Shown: piece by piece, positions 49,718-59,695 of the stretch
Layout: each line of letters starts with the position of its first letter
Position numbering within the stretch: the first letter of the stretch is position 1
NCBI GenBank assembly: GCA_964616835.1
Contig: CAZTSG010000002.1
Span: 1 to 64,000, forward strand
DNA from: JAAOZP01 sp964616835
Lineage (GTDB): Archaea > Thermoproteota > EX4484-205 > JAAOZP01
Direction of reading: 5' to 3'
Length of the DNA: 64,000 nt
The notes under the pieces: model-generated
Seen by the model: only the letters and a program-made list of their open reading frames with translations
What the model was told of the DNA's origin: nothing
Databases searched by the model: none
Made by a program: the position numbers and the translations under genes

Positions 49718-52700
49718 TTAAGGAGCTCCCATTATCCTCTTCTTATCTTTAACCCATTGCATGAGTATCCAATGTACAAAGTCTACAGTCCTATCTATAA
49801 CCATTTCAGGAAGCCCTGGAGACACTGGTTCTGATACGAGCCTAATACGGTAATACTCTTCACTCGGCGCCTTCGTCATGACAAGGCTGTTTTTAGTTCC
49901 TCTCTCCTGTCCCTTCGCTATGAAATAGTATTTGAATTTAACTATCTTCGTCAACCCGCTCACAGGGTCCTCGGTCTCAGGCAAGTCTTCAATATCTTCA
50001 ACCCTTTCCATACGCCCTCCTCTCAATTGTTTTAAATAGTCTAGGAGAAAGCCCGTGAAGAACTCCTTCTCGTTGAGGAAAATCTTCACCGGCATGCTTA
50101 TTTCCCTAGCTCTATAAACCTTGAATATCTTCTCCCTGCGCTCCTTCTTCTCTTCCGTCGGTCTCTTAACTCTCTTTATCATCGACGGGGTATACGCGCG
50201 AATAGCCATTCCTGTGGGCCTTATGGCGGAGATTATTGATACAACTACTGCAAGTGAGAAACCCAAGGCACTCCACCACCATTCAAGCTTTTCCCTAACC
50301 ATGAGGTTTTCAACAAGCCTTTGACCAAGCAGGACGAGAACCCTGTAGAAGCCCAGTCCAGCCAAGTAGCCGATGCTTCCCCCAACCATCCCCAGAACTA
50401 TAGCCTCGGCTAAGAACATTAATCCTACGTGTGTCGGGTTTAATCCGAGCGTTATTAACGTCTTTATCTCTCCTCCACGCTCGTAAACGCTGTTAGCCAT
50501 AACCATACCTACGCTTAAAACCACTATCACTAGGGGAATCAGTAACTCCGCAGTACCGTCAAACCTAATGTATGAACCAATGTAATAATAATTCACAACA
50601 CCTTTAGAGGAGATGAAAACATCGTAATTGAAGAAGGATATTATGCTTCTAACAGCAGTCTCAACGTCTTCCTCATCCAATCTGAATAGGATTTCAGACG
50701 GCACTAGGAAACGCGGAGCATTTCTACCGTAGAAATCGTTAATCTCCTTCTGAATCTTCTCAGCCGTCTCAATATTGATAATCAGTGTTTCTGAGGCGTT
50801 GCATCTCCTCGGGGAACCGTCTTGGAGGAGGCGAGCCGGACCGAAAAGATTACCGTCGACGTCAGTTAACTCCTCATATTCCTCATCGTTAATGAAGCCG
50901 TTGATCACAATGCTTTTGCTTATGGCAGTACCTAGGATTTCTAAAGTCATGTTGCTACCTGGTCTCAGCCCTAGTTTCCTCGACAAGCCTACACTTACGA
51001 GCGCCTCGCCATACTTGTTTTCGCTTAAGTAGTTGCCTTCAACAATACTGTTAAGATTTGTATAAAGAGACTCTTTCTCTGGAGATACGGCGACCACGCC
51101 AAAAATAGGATAGCTGTCTCCAGTAGCAGGATTAACAATTCTGGCGACAGGACCATATTTAGGAATACTCTTCATCCTCAAAGCAACATTGCTCACACGA
51201 ACTATCTTTGAAAGCATTGTAGCATCATCCATCCCTAGGGGAGAGAACATCAGCGAGGAACCGTTAATCATACGTCTTACAATAACACCCTCTGAAGACG
51301 GAATCGCGTTCATCTTGAAGGAAACTATTCCGAATGCTGTTCCAAATGTTGTAAATGCTGTGAAGGCTAAGACAAGCATGCATATGGAGAATATCGTGAA
51401 GAAGCCCCGTATCTTCTTGCGTCTTATTTGACGCTTGCTCATGGAGAATATTATTGAAAGAGCGCTTCTCCACGAGACCTCTCCTTCCACTGCCCTCTCT
51501 TTCCAAACACGCGGTATGCCGAAAACTATGGCGGAAACTCCTGCGAGAGAGGCAACCGCGGACCCGATGAAAAGCAGGGAATTCTCGTAAATTATCACGC
51601 GAGTACCCGGGTTGATAAAGTATAAGCTGCATAATATGAGTATGTAGAAAATGGCTAGAGAGACAGCCTTTTTCTTCTCGTTCTCGAAGAAAAAGAAGGA
51701 AAGCACGACGCTGAACACAGCCACTACTGCTGAGAGGTAGACAGCATGCGTCTTTCCTACGGAGTACTTGTCTTGCACTATTCTAGTCACTAGATTTATT
51801 TCACCCAGCACTTCGCGAAGCGTAAGCCATATTTTGTCAAAGTCGTCATCCGTCTTTGCGATGGGTAAAAGAGCACTAGCCTCCCCCAGTTTTTGATTTG
51901 CCCGTGCAAGCACGTTTCTCTCCTCAAAGACCATGAAGCCGATTCCTTGAGCTTCGTCGAGCATCGACGAGGCTTCCAAAAGCCTTGACTCAACGTATTT
52001 TAGCCCTCTTTCAAGACTGTATTGAGGTATCTTAACCGAGGTTGAACCCCCCTGCGGCATTAGGAAGGGGAAGGTACCGTTGCTGATGTAGAAAACCTCG
52101 GAAATCTCTGTTATAGACCATTTTTGGAGCGAGGCGATGGAAATAGTTGCTTCGAGGTCGAAGGGGATGCCAGCCGGTACAACAACAGTTTTCCTATCTA
52201 ACCCTAAGTAGAAGACATCTATTGCATCGCCATACTCTTTTATAAACGGGATGTCAAAACCCTCTTTCTTAACTAGGATTTTAATCACCATATACCCCTC
52301 CCCAGGGCTTGCCGCCTGAACCAAGTAGGGAGAGCCCTCCAGCTTAACAACGGCCCCGGGGACCAGGAGTAAAGTAATGTCGAGTCTACCGGGTTTTTCA
52401 AAAAAGATCTCTTTCTTAACCGGGGCGAATTCCACCCTGTCTTTAAAATCGCCCTTATAAGCGTACAACCAGTATGTACGATCTTGTTTCAAATACCCTC
52501 CGGGAACTTCGCATTCCCCATTCTCATTCGTAAAATAAATGCCGGTACCCTTCTCCGGCTTTTTAAGAGTACGGAGGTCCCATATCACTATGGTTGCGTT
52601 TTGAACAGGCTGCTCAGTAAAAGCGTTTAAAACCCTAACATGCACTGATATCTCGGGAGAAGCGGACGCGACGGTTACTAACTTCGTCCCATGTGGAATC

Positions 52701-52786
52701 GAATGATTCAAAAATATGGGAAGCTCTGTGAAGTCTAAAACTACTATAAGAAGCAGAAGCACGACTCTATTCCTGTTTTTCAGCAT
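49718..52786 (-). CDS. Large FtsX/MacB-type ABC permease with extracellular N-terminal domains
   Basis: A 1,022-residue membrane protein. After a signal helix (RVVLLLLIVVL) residues ~45-120 form a carboxypeptidase-regulatory/Ig-like domain (VRVLNAFTEQPVQNATI, GECEVPGGYL), then an extracellular region with a helical stretch. Three helices (~350-430) lead to an FtsX core: helix (FTIFSICMLVLAFTAF), a MacB-like extracellular domain with EALVSVGLSRKLGLRPG, and three closing helices (VMANSVYERGGEIKTLITLGLNP, MVGGSIGYLAGLGFYR). The expected cytosolic ATPase (LolD/MacB type) is not adjacent. ATG 52786 is preferred to 52852. Possibly export or cell-surface remodelling. Confidence 0.8.
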   Translation of the reverse strand: MLKNRNRVVLLLLIVVLDFTELPIFLNHSIPHGTKLVTVASASPEISVHVRVLNAFTEQPVQNATIVIWDLRTLKKPEKGTGIYFTNENGECEVPGGYLKQDRTYWLYAYKGDFKDRVEFAPVKKEIFFEKPGRLDITLLLVPGAVVKLEGSPYLVQAASPGEGYMVIKILVKKEGFDIPFIKEYGDAIDVFYLGLDRKTVVVPAGIPFDLEATISIASLQKWSITEISEVFYISNGTFPFLMPQGGSTSVKIPQYSLERGLKYVESRLLEASSMLDEAQGIGFMVFEERNVLARANQKLGEASALLPIAKTDDDFDKIWLTLREVLGEINLVTRIVQDKYSVGKTHAVYLSAVVAVFSVVLSFFFFENEKKKAVSLAIFYILILCSLYFINPGTRVIIYENSLLFIGSAVASLAGVSAIVFGIPRVWKERAVEGEVSWRSALSIIFSMSKRQIRRKKIRGFFTIFSICMLVLAFTAFTTFGTAFGIVSFKMNAIPSSEGVIVRRMINGSSLMFSPLGMDDATMLSKIVRVSNVALRMKSIPKYGPVARIVNPATGDSYPIFGVVAVSPEKESLYTNLNSIVEGNYLSENKYGEALVSVGLSRKLGLRPGSNMTLEILGTAISKSIVINGFINDEEYEELTDVDGNLFGPARLLQDGSPRRCNASETLIINIETAEKIQKEINDFYGRNAPRFLVPSEILFRLDEEDVETAVRSIISFFNYDVFISSKGVVNYYYIGSYIRFDGTAELLIPLVIVVLSVGMVMANSVYERGGEIKTLITLGLNPTHVGLMFLAEAIVLGMVGGSIGYLAGLGFYRVLVLLGQRLVENLMVREKLEWWWSALGFSLAVVVSIISAIRPTGMAIRAYTPSMIKRVKRPTEEKKERREKIFKVYRAREISMPVKIFLNEKEFFTGFLLDYLKQLRGGRMERVEDIEDLPETEDPVSGLTKIVKFKYYFIAKGQERGTKNSLVMTKAPSEEYYRIRLVSEPVSPGLPEMVIDRTVDFVHWILMQWVKDKKRIMGAP

Positions 52787-52904
52787 TGCTTTTTCCAAGG
52801 TGAGGCAAAGGGCAATGGAATATAAATTTTCCTGAGAAAGCGTGTGAAACAAACCCCTTATGGTTTTAGCAGATCACAATAGTTGCATACGAGTTGAATG
52901 AGAA

Positions 52905-52915
52905 ACTTATTATAG
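52905..52915 (+). promoter_or_regulatory. TATA box of the 52937 dehydrogenase gene
   Basis: ACTTATTATAG is centred about 27 bases upstream of ATG 52937. Confidence 0.45.
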
Positions 52916-52936
52916 ATGTTTAAGCGTTACAATGCT

Positions 52937-54016
52937 ATGAAGGCGGTTGTTCTCCGAGGCCCTTTCAGGTTTGAAATGGTAGAGCTTCCGAGACCAGTCC
53001 CTAGGGAGGATGAGGTTTTGATACGTGTTAAAGCAGTCGGTATCTGTGGGAGCGATGTAAGGTATTTCTTAGGCGAAAACCCATGGGCGCTTCATACGCT
53101 GGGAAGAGATCTTAAGGAGACTAAGAGCTTCATACTCGGCCACGAAGTCTCTGGGGAAATAGTTGAAACAGGGAAATGGGTGAAGAGTAGCAGGGTTTCC
53201 GAGAGGGTGGGGGTACTGGCTTTCAAAGGATGTGAAGAATGCTACTATTGTAAAAGAGGGTTTCAAAACCTGTGCGAGCACACGCTACATATTGGGCATG
53301 ACGGAAGGTGGGGAGATGTTGATTATCCGCCGGGAGGATATGCAGAGTACATGCAGATATGGGCGAATAATGCTTACAGGCTTCCGGATAATGTATCCTA
53401 TGAAGAAGCCACCCAGCTAGATGGTCTAGCAGTAGCAATCCATGCGAACAATAGAGCAGGCGTCTCCCCGACTGAAAACGTTGTTACAATAGGGTGCGGA
53501 GCAATAGGCCTCATGGTTTCTCAAGTCGCGAGGATCAGAGGAGCTTCGAAAATCATAGCTTTAGACACGCGGGATAAGCCTTTAGAGAAGGCGGAGGCTC
53601 TTGGAGTAGATCATGTCATAAACGTTAAGAAAAACAAAAACTTTGTAGACGAAGTTTTGAAGTTAACTCAAGGAATCGGCGCAAACGTGGTTTTCGACAC
53701 TGTTGGAAGCAATGAGACAGTGAAAGCAGGCTTGAGCATGCTTGCAAGAATGGGTCGGCTTATAATGCTTGCAGTAACGCCTGTGAAAATAGAGTTAAAT
53801 CTTACGGACCTAGTTGGAGGAGAGAGGGTTCTTACGTGTTCGGCCAATCATCTCTATGAGGATTACGTGGTTGGAGTAGAATTACTAGCTAGCGGAAAAG
53901 TCAAGGTGAAGCCTTTCATCACTCATATCATGAAGCTAGAAGAATATAAGGAGGCGTTCAACATGCTCCTCCATAAGGAGGATTATGATGTCATAAAAAT
54001 CGTTCTGAAGCCGTGA
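52937..54016 (+). CDS. Zinc-dependent medium-chain dehydrogenase (sorbitol/threonine dehydrogenase type)
   Basis: An NAD(P)-dependent alcohol or polyol dehydrogenase. Catalytic zinc ligands: Cys in GICGSDVRYF and His-Glu in GHEVSGE; structural zinc cysteines in GCEECYYCKRGFQNLC; Rossmann GCGAIGLMVSQVA. ATG 52937 (MKAVVLRGP) fits both family start and TATA spacing; ATG 52916 adds seven residues. It precedes a broken KDG-kinase-like gene, so a role in sugar or sugar-acid oxidation is plausible. Exact substrate unknown. Confidence 0.87.
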   Translation: MKAVVLRGPFRFEMVELPRPVPREDEVLIRVKAVGICGSDVRYFLGENPWALHTLGRDLKETKSFILGHEVSGEIVETGKWVKSSRVSERVGVLAFKGCEECYYCKRGFQNLCEHTLHIGHDGRWGDVDYPPGGYAEYMQIWANNAYRLPDNVSYEEATQLDGLAVAIHANNRAGVSPTENVVTIGCGAIGLMVSQVARIRGASKIIALDTRDKPLEKAEALGVDHVINVKKNKNFVDEVLKLTQGIGANVVFDTVGSNETVKAGLSMLARMGRLIMLAVTPVKIELNLTDLVGGERVLTCSANHLYEDYVVGVELLASGKVKVKPFITHIMKLEEYKEAFNMLLHKEDYDVIKIVLKP

Positions 54017-54091
54017 GGGATCTCGTTGTTTAAATTAATATTTCTAAAGCGGAGGTAAAAGATATATGGTTTAATCTAAAAACAATGTAAG

Positions 54092-54890
54092 ATGGATGTG
54101 TTAACAATCGGCGAGACGATTGTAGAGTTTATAAGAAGAAGGAGAAACCAGCCTCACCATGAAACTGGAGAATACGCGGGGCCTTTTCCCAGCGGTGCTC
54201 CGGCAATATTCATAGATACTGCCTCCAGGCTTGGTTTAAAAGCAGCCATAATCGGTGGGATTGGGGATGATGATTTCGGGAAAGTTTTGAAACAGGCTCG
54301 TCAACGATAGAATTAACGTCAAGTACCTTTTTACTAGAGAAGGCTATACAACCGGTATCGCTTTTGTCACCTATTATTCTGATGGGAGTAGGAGATTTGT
54401 TTTCTACTTGAAGTATTCCGCAGCTGCTCAAATAAAGCCCAACGATGTGGATGAAGATTTTGTGAAATCTTTTAAGGTGCTTCACATAATGGGATCAACT
54501 CTTTCAATCGGAGAAGCTGTTAGAGAAGCTTGCTATAAAGCTGTTAAAATAGCAAGCCGGTTTGGAATAATTGTTACATATGACCCCAATCTCAGGAGAG
54601 AGTTAATAAGCCCGAGGACGATAAGAAAATTATCTGAACCCGTTTTGAAAACTGCTGAAATAATTATGCCTTCTCAAAAAGAGTTTTTCGACTTGACGGG
54701 TAAGAACAATATTAGGGAATCATTGGAGATTCTTAAAAAAGGAGCAAGTCTCCTAGCGGTGAAGATAGGGAACAAGGGTTCCCTAGGGGTGACTGAGCAG
54801 GAAGTTGTTTCAGAGCCTGCTTACATTGTTCGTGAAGTTGACCCTACTGGAGCGGGAGATGCTTTTGACGCGGCAATAGTAAAACCTTAA
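54092..54890 (+). pseudogene. Frameshifted and C-terminally truncated PfkB-family sugar kinase (KDG-kinase-like)
   Basis: The frame from ATG 54092 encodes VLTIGETIVEF and a GGIGDDDFGKVL segment, then stops at 54308. A +1 shift near 54296 continues with NDRINVKYLF, TREGYTTGIAFVT, a DPNLRREL motif, PSQKEFFDLTGK and the PfkB catalytic signature DPTGAGDAFDAA. It then terminates at 54890, some 50-60 residues before the normal family end. Related kinases phosphorylate 2-keto-3-deoxygluconate in archaeal Entner-Doudoroff pathways, or fructose/ribose. Two independent lesions make this a pseudogene, not a sequencing error. It sits between two sugar dehydrogenase genes. Confidence 0.85.
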
Positions 54891-54901
54891 AAATACGAGA
54901 A

Positions 54902-55921
54902 CTACGGCTTGATGAGAGCTTTTATCCCCTTCTTCTTTTCAGCCAGCTCTTTAAAAACTTCAGGGGCCTCTTTAAGAGTGTGAATATGAGACACTATTGG
55001 CCTGAGCCTCAGATTCCCTGAAGAAGCCAGTTCAACCGCTCTTTGAAAAGTATATGGACTCCTATAGGATGCGAATATTGAAACCTCCTTATCGTAGAGC
55101 TCAAACGGTTTAACGCGCCAAACGTCATGCTCAGGAGCAACCCCAAATATTAGCAATCTACCCCCTCTTCTAACAAGTCTAAAAGCAACCTCTATCGCCG
55201 AAGAGCTTCCCACGCACTCGATTGAAATATCCGTACCAATGTTGTCTGTTGCTTCACGTATTGCTTTCTCCGGATCTTGTTGCGTAGAGTTTATAGTCAG
55301 AGTCGCTCCAAGCTCGCGAGCAAGCCTAAGCCTGTCCTCAATAATGTCAATTGCAAAAATCTTGGATGCGCCATAATGCTTAACCACTTGTATCATAAGC
55401 AGGCCGATCGGCCCAGTGCCGACGATTGCAACACTGCTTCCAACAGGTATTCCAACATTGTCAACACCCCTTATTATACAGGCAAGGGGCTCGATTAAAG
55501 CAGCCTCCTCCAGAGGCATTTCGCCCGGTATCCTGTATACGTTTTGCTCCGGAACTTTAACATACTCTGCAAAGGCACCGTCAACCGTCACACCTATTGT
55601 CTGAATGTTCTCGCAAAAGAAGTTTCTCTCACTCATCCTACAATACTTGCATTTTCCACACAGTATGTTCGGCTCTGCAACCACATGGTCTCCAACTTCT
55701 ATCCCTCTTACTTTAGAGCCTACTTTTGCAACAACTCCAGAAAACTCGTGTCCCAAGACTATAGGCGTCTTCACCTTCCACTCTCCCTTAAAGAAATGCA
55801 TGTCTGTACCGCATACTCCACATGCTCCGACTCTGATAAGAACCTCGCCATCACCTATTTCAGGCACATCCTTATCAATTATTCTAAGGTCCCCAACCCC
55901 AAATAATGACGCAGCCTTCAT
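54902..55921 (-). CDS. Zinc-dependent medium-chain dehydrogenase (sorbitol/L-threonine/galactitol type)
   Basis: 339 residues. Catalytic zinc ligands are in GACGVCGTDMHFFKG and LGHEFSG, structural zinc cysteines in ILCGKCKYCRMSERNFFC, and the NAD site in GTGPIGLLMIQVV. The sequence differs clearly from the paralogue at 52937-54016 (for example an ERLRLARELGAT-type loop), so the two probably have distinct substrates. Candidates are polyols, galactose-type sugars or threonine. Convergent with the broken sugar kinase gene 12 bases away. Confidence 0.88.
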   Translation of the reverse strand: MKAASLFGVGDLRIIDKDVPEIGDGEVLIRVGACGVCGTDMHFFKGEWKVKTPIVLGHEFSGVVAKVGSKVRGIEVGDHVVAEPNILCGKCKYCRMSERNFFCENIQTIGVTVDGAFAEYVKVPEQNVYRIPGEMPLEEAALIEPLACIIRGVDNVGIPVGSSVAIVGTGPIGLLMIQVVKHYGASKIFAIDIIEDRLRLARELGATLTINSTQQDPEKAIREATDNIGTDISIECVGSSSAIEVAFRLVRRGGRLLIFGVAPEHDVWRVKPFELYDKEVSIFASYRSPYTFQRAVELASSGNLRLRPIVSHIHTLKEAPEVFKELAEKKKGIKALIKP

Positions 55922-56038
55922 AATGATTTCCTATAGCTTCTCTCATATAAGGATTCTGAAAAAGCTGGCAAACACAACGTCTCGCCTAAAGATGTGACAA
56001 GTATCTGTATCCCATGCTTCTACCATTTTTAGAAAGGC

Positions 56039-56046
56039 TTATAATT
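56039..56046 (+). promoter_or_regulatory. TATA box of the GH1 gene
   Basis: TTATAATT is centred 25 bases upstream of ATG 56067. Confidence 0.5.
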
Positions 56047-56066
56047 ATGAATTCGAAAAGAACCTT

Positions 56067-57554
56067 ATGAACGGGTTTCCAAAACGCTTCTTATGGGGAA
56101 TATCTATGGCTGCTTTTCAGTATGAAATGGGGTTTTCTCAAAACGCTCTAGACCCTAACAGCGACTGGTACGTGTGGGTTCACGACACTAAGAACATAGA
56201 GTCTAAAATAGTCAGCGGAGACTTTCCGGAGCATGGGCCTGGCTACTGGGATCTCTACAAGAAGGATCACGACTGGGCGGAGTGGATGGGGCTTAATACT
56301 TGGCGTATGAACCCTGAGTGGAGCAGGATTTTCCCCAAGCCGACGACTAGCGTCAGAGTCTCCGTAGACCATGACGATGAGGGAATAAAGGGTATTGAAG
56401 TCAGCGTATCTGCTTTAAGAAAGCTCGACGAATTGGCTAATAAGAGCGCAGTGAAGCGCTATAGGGAGATTTTCAGAGACATAAAGTCAAGAGGGATGAA
56501 GCTAATACTTAACCTCTACCACTGGCCCTTGCCCACATGGGTTCATGATCCAATACGGGCTAGGGACACTGGTCTTAGAGAAGGCCCCCGGGGATGGGTT
56601 GACGACGAGACCGTTATAGAATTCGCTAAATTCGTCGCATACGTAGCATGGGAGTTTCCAGATATCCCGGATATGTGGAGCACGATGAACGAGCCTAGCA
56701 ACGTCTGGTCACTAGGATACTTGGGGGGAAGCTTCCCGCCCGGATTGATGGATCTCAGGGCAGCGGAGAGGGCAGCGTTCAACATGGTTCAAGCCCATGC
56801 GAGAGCATACGATCAGATAAAGAGGATCGTGGGTAAAAACGCGAAGATAGGTGTGATATACATAGTCTCCCCCGGGGAGCCTCTTACCGACTCGGAGAAA
56901 GATAGAGAGGCTGTGAAGCTCTACCATGAAGCATCAGTAGAATGGTTTTTCAAGGCTATACTTCAGGGAACCGTGAAGAGAAATCTTGAAGGCGGAGAGA
57001 TTAATAGGAAGGATATGAGGAATAAGGCTGACTGGATAGGTGTCAACTATTATACTAGGAATGTTATAAAGCATATTGACAGGCCGCCGTATTTCCAGGG
57101 TGAGGTGGACTACGGCTTCTCCTGTAAGCCAAGCTCTAAGTCAGCGGCGGGAAGGCCCACTAGCGAGTTCGGGTGGGAAATATATCCTGAGGGTATGAGG
57201 AAGGCGTTAAACATTTGCGGAAAATACGGGAAGCCCCTTATAGTTACGGAGAACGGGATTGCCGATATTAAAGATAAGCATAGGCCATGGTATCTAGTCT
57301 CCCACCTCTACAATGTTTGGCTTGCGATTAAGGAGGATAAGCTGAACATTATAGGGTACCTCCACTGGAGCCTCATTGACAATTTTGAATGGGCAATGGG
57401 TTTCAGCAAGCGTTTCGGCCTGATACATGTCGACATTAATACTAAGAAGAGAACCCCAAGGCCAAGCGCCTACATTTACAGGGATATCATTGAGAATAAT
57501 GCTTTATCCGAGTACTTGGAGGAGTACTCGAAGTATCCCAACGTGTTTTGTTAA
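56067..57554 (+). CDS. lacS: Beta-glycosidase, family GH1 (Sulfolobus LacS type)
   Basis: A cytosolic retaining beta-glucosidase/galactosidase of 495 residues. The start FPKRFLWGISMAAFQYEMG and GLNTWRMNPEWSRIFP are archaeal LacS-like. Acid/base Glu209 lies in TMNEPSNVW and the nucleophile Glu395 in IVTENGIAD; HWSLIDNFEWA closes the barrel. Broad specificity for glucosides, galactosides and fucosides is known in this group. It complements GH2 and GH35 in the window. Convergent with the DUF998 gene (3 bases). Confidence 0.94.
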   Translation: MNGFPKRFLWGISMAAFQYEMGFSQNALDPNSDWYVWVHDTKNIESKIVSGDFPEHGPGYWDLYKKDHDWAEWMGLNTWRMNPEWSRIFPKPTTSVRVSVDHDDEGIKGIEVSVSALRKLDELANKSAVKRYREIFRDIKSRGMKLILNLYHWPLPTWVHDPIRARDTGLREGPRGWVDDETVIEFAKFVAYVAWEFPDIPDMWSTMNEPSNVWSLGYLGGSFPPGLMDLRAAERAAFNMVQAHARAYDQIKRIVGKNAKIGVIYIVSPGEPLTDSEKDREAVKLYHEASVEWFFKAILQGTVKRNLEGGEINRKDMRNKADWIGVNYYTRNVIKHIDRPPYFQGEVDYGFSCKPSSKSAAGRPTSEFGWEIYPEGMRKALNICGKYGKPLIVTENGIADIKDKHRPWYLVSHLYNVWLAIKEDKLNIIGYLHWSLIDNFEWAMGFSKRFGLIHVDINTKKRTPRPSAYIYRDIIENNALSEYLEEYSKYPNVFC

Positions 57555-57556
57555 AC

Positions 57557-58111
57557 TCAACAGGTCTCTGAAGACACTCTTAAAAGCCAGACCGTAGCCA
57601 TGAGGGATGTTAGAGTCTCCTGTATTGCCACCCCTTTCCAGCCCCATTCAACCATCCAAATAATTGCCGAGGCAATGCTTAAAGCTATGGAGAGGACTCC
57701 AGTAACGTAGTTTTTCAAGGCCAGAGAGCAGAAAAAGTATACGAGCATTACGATTATCATCATGGTGAAGAATATTACGGAAACCAATCCATGTACTCTC
57801 CCAGCATCCTCCGGGAAGACGCCGATGAGAGCAAGGTCTATGCCGGTCAGCGTAAGCAGAAGAGACCAAGACGAATACTTCCATGAACGACGCTTCAAAA
57901 AAGTCAATAACGCGAAAAAGGCTACTAAGAACCCTGAGAGAACTAGCCCAGTGTTGTACAGGTGTGCAACCGGGGCATTTCGAGCAATATTGCCTAGGTC
58001 GCTCAAAGCATTGTCGTAGAAATTGAACCAAGGCGTTAGAATGATTGAAACAGCTATAAAAGGATATGCTAAAACCGCGCCCAAGACCCCTATGAGCCTA
58101 TAGTATTTCAT
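57557..58111 (-). CDS. DUF998 family membrane protein
   Basis: 184 residues with six hydrophobic helices. The DUF998 signature WFNFYDNALSDLGN after helix 1 and VAHLYNTGLVLSG before helix 2 are plain, as is the FPEDAGRVHGL loop. These proteins have no assigned function. ATG 58111. Gene-end-to-gene-end arrangement with GH1. Confidence 0.82.
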   Translation of the reverse strand: MKYYRLIGVLGAVLAYPFIAVSIILTPWFNFYDNALSDLGNIARNAPVAHLYNTGLVLSGFLVAFFALLTFLKRRSWKYSSWSLLLTLTGIDLALIGVFPEDAGRVHGLVSVIFFTMMIIVMLVYFFCSLALKNYVTGVLSIALSIASAIIWMVEWGWKGVAIQETLTSLMATVWLLRVSSETC

Positions 58112-58274
58112 CGAACGTTATATGTTCACGCCCAGCTTTAAATTCTTTCCCTAGAAAGGGAATCTTCGAAAAGCCATTAAAAAACGATTAATACTAGCAG
58201 GCAACAACACACCCGGAAGAAGAAACATGTAAAAAAAGATAAGACGTGGATATCCAATATTTTTTCTAAACAGC

Positions 58275-58604
58275 CTACAGGAACCTCCTCCTTCTTAATC
58301 CCACTATTATGGCTGCGATTACTATGACCGTGATTATAATAATGATGCTTATGTTTTTAAAATTAAGCTCTTCTCTCCAGACAGCCGTCAGCTTCATCGG
58401 CTTATTCACTATGAAAAGCTTGCCGAGTTTCACACCCTTATCGTTAATCCATCCTTCGAAAAGCCGGTTTGGGAATTGTCCTTCGAAAAACGTTGGCATC
58501 ACTGAGGCGTTTAGAAGAGTGTTTTCGACAACCCGTAGCTCGTAAGGAAGTTCATGTTCACACCCATTTATGACCACCTTATCAACCTTGATTGCACTGT
58601 CCAA
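58275..58604 (-). pseudogene. C-terminal relic of a repeat-containing surface protein
   Basis: The ~109 codons encode one B-repeat-like unit (LFEGWINDKGVKLGKLFIV, then NKPMKLTAVW) and a C-terminal membrane anchor (IIIIITVIVIAAIIVGL with RRRR). This matches the end of the CAP-domain surface protein (YVFEGWEGDS..., IIIDKPKKVLAKW, anchor). No signal peptide is present, and an in-frame stop lies six codons before the TTG at 58604, so the large N-terminal part is lost. Confidence 0.65.
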
Positions 58605-58762
58605 CGATGAAGATTTGCAACCTTAAATTAAAAATAGTTAAATGATGTGAAAATTACAACAATGATCATAAGAACCTTGTCAATAGCCATTAAGATTATT
58701 CCTGCATCTCAACAACGTTTCTAAAGAAAGAAGAGGGGCTTCCAAGCAGTATCAAAGCGTGC

Positions 58763-59121
58763 TTAAAGTTTAGCATTCGAAGCTGTGTTTATGAGCCTTC
58801 TCCTTACGATTTCCTCTATTGATTCTTCTGGACTTTTGAGTCTGCTTAAACCTAGGAAATCAATGGCTTTCTTTATGCTTACTTTGATTCGGTTCTTGTC
58901 GTCTTCTCTGAATAGAGGTTTTTGTCCCGTGTCGACTATCTTTATTCTTGGTTGTATGGCATTATTCGTAAGCTTCATTACGGTTCTCTGGACTATTTGC
59001 GCTAGTTCTAGGATGGTTACGGGGTTTGGATAGTAAACGTTTACTATGTGGGTTAGGCTGTTTCCTCCTTTTTCGACCTCTCGTAGGCTTGGCATATGTC
59101 TTCAATGTCAACATAAAGCAT
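58763..59121 (-). pseudogene. C-terminal relic of a sugar-nucleotide epimerase
   Basis: From ATG 59121 the sequence reads MLYVDIEDICQAYERSKK, the usual D-V-x-D-V-x-x-A segment of epimerases. Then a one-base shift leads into GGNSLTHIVNVYYPNPVTIL with a closing AIDFLGLSRLKSPEESI pattern of the C-terminal substrate domain. The Rossmann half is absent on this side. The N-terminal part of an epimerase is found 900 bases upstream at 59995-60402, and vapBC lies between. Confidence 0.65.
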
Positions 59122-59263
59122 AGCTTATACATGCTGTGCTTGTACGGCGTTATTGTTTCACCTCTTCATGAGAATAGGGGTAGAAGATACGTGTTATAGT
59201 TCTCGATGCTTTAGCCCACGCGATAGTGAGGTCCGCCCGTCAGATTTTGAAAAATAGAGATAG

Positions 59264-59695
59264 TCATAGCTTCACTTCCGATGCATGAATCACTCTAGTC
59301 ACCTTTTTCCCCTTTTCGTATAATTCCTCGTCTGCCGTGATGAGTGGAACCTCTTCTTCAAGGGATAAGGCCAGATAGGCGGCATCATACAAGGTGATCC
59401 GGAGTTCAACAGCTATGTCCATGGCCTTGCTGAGTGCGATTTCCGTGAGGTTAAGCGTTGGTATGGAGCTAACGAGGTTTAATTTTCTTATCGCATCCTC
59501 CTTGGTGATGAGGTTCTGGAATGTCAGTACCACTAGGGCATTCCCCATCTCGTAGAGGATGAGCCGAGGCGCGTAGATCGCCTTAAGCACGCTTACGAGC
59601 TTGAGGGCTACGTCCGTATACCTCTCCTTAACAATGGTTTGAATAAGTATAGATGCATCTAAGACTGCTTTCAAGAGCTCATTTGACAAGCGCAT
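59264..59695 (-). CDS. vapC: VapC-type PIN-domain ribonuclease toxin
   Basis: 143-residue PIN domain with the acidic metal-binding set: Asp in VLDASILIQ, Glu in YEMGNALV, and Asp residues in LYDAAYLALS and LITADEEL. Such toxins cleave tRNA or rRNA until bound by their antitoxin. The antitoxin gene overlaps its start by 17 bases. The frame is intact. Confidence 0.88.
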   Translation of the reverse strand: MRLSNELLKAVLDASILIQTIVKERYTDVALKLVSVLKAIYAPRLILYEMGNALVVLTFQNLITKEDAIRKLNLVSSIPTLNLTEIALSKAMDIAVELRITLYDAAYLALSLEEEVPLITADEELYEKGKKVTRVIHASEVKL

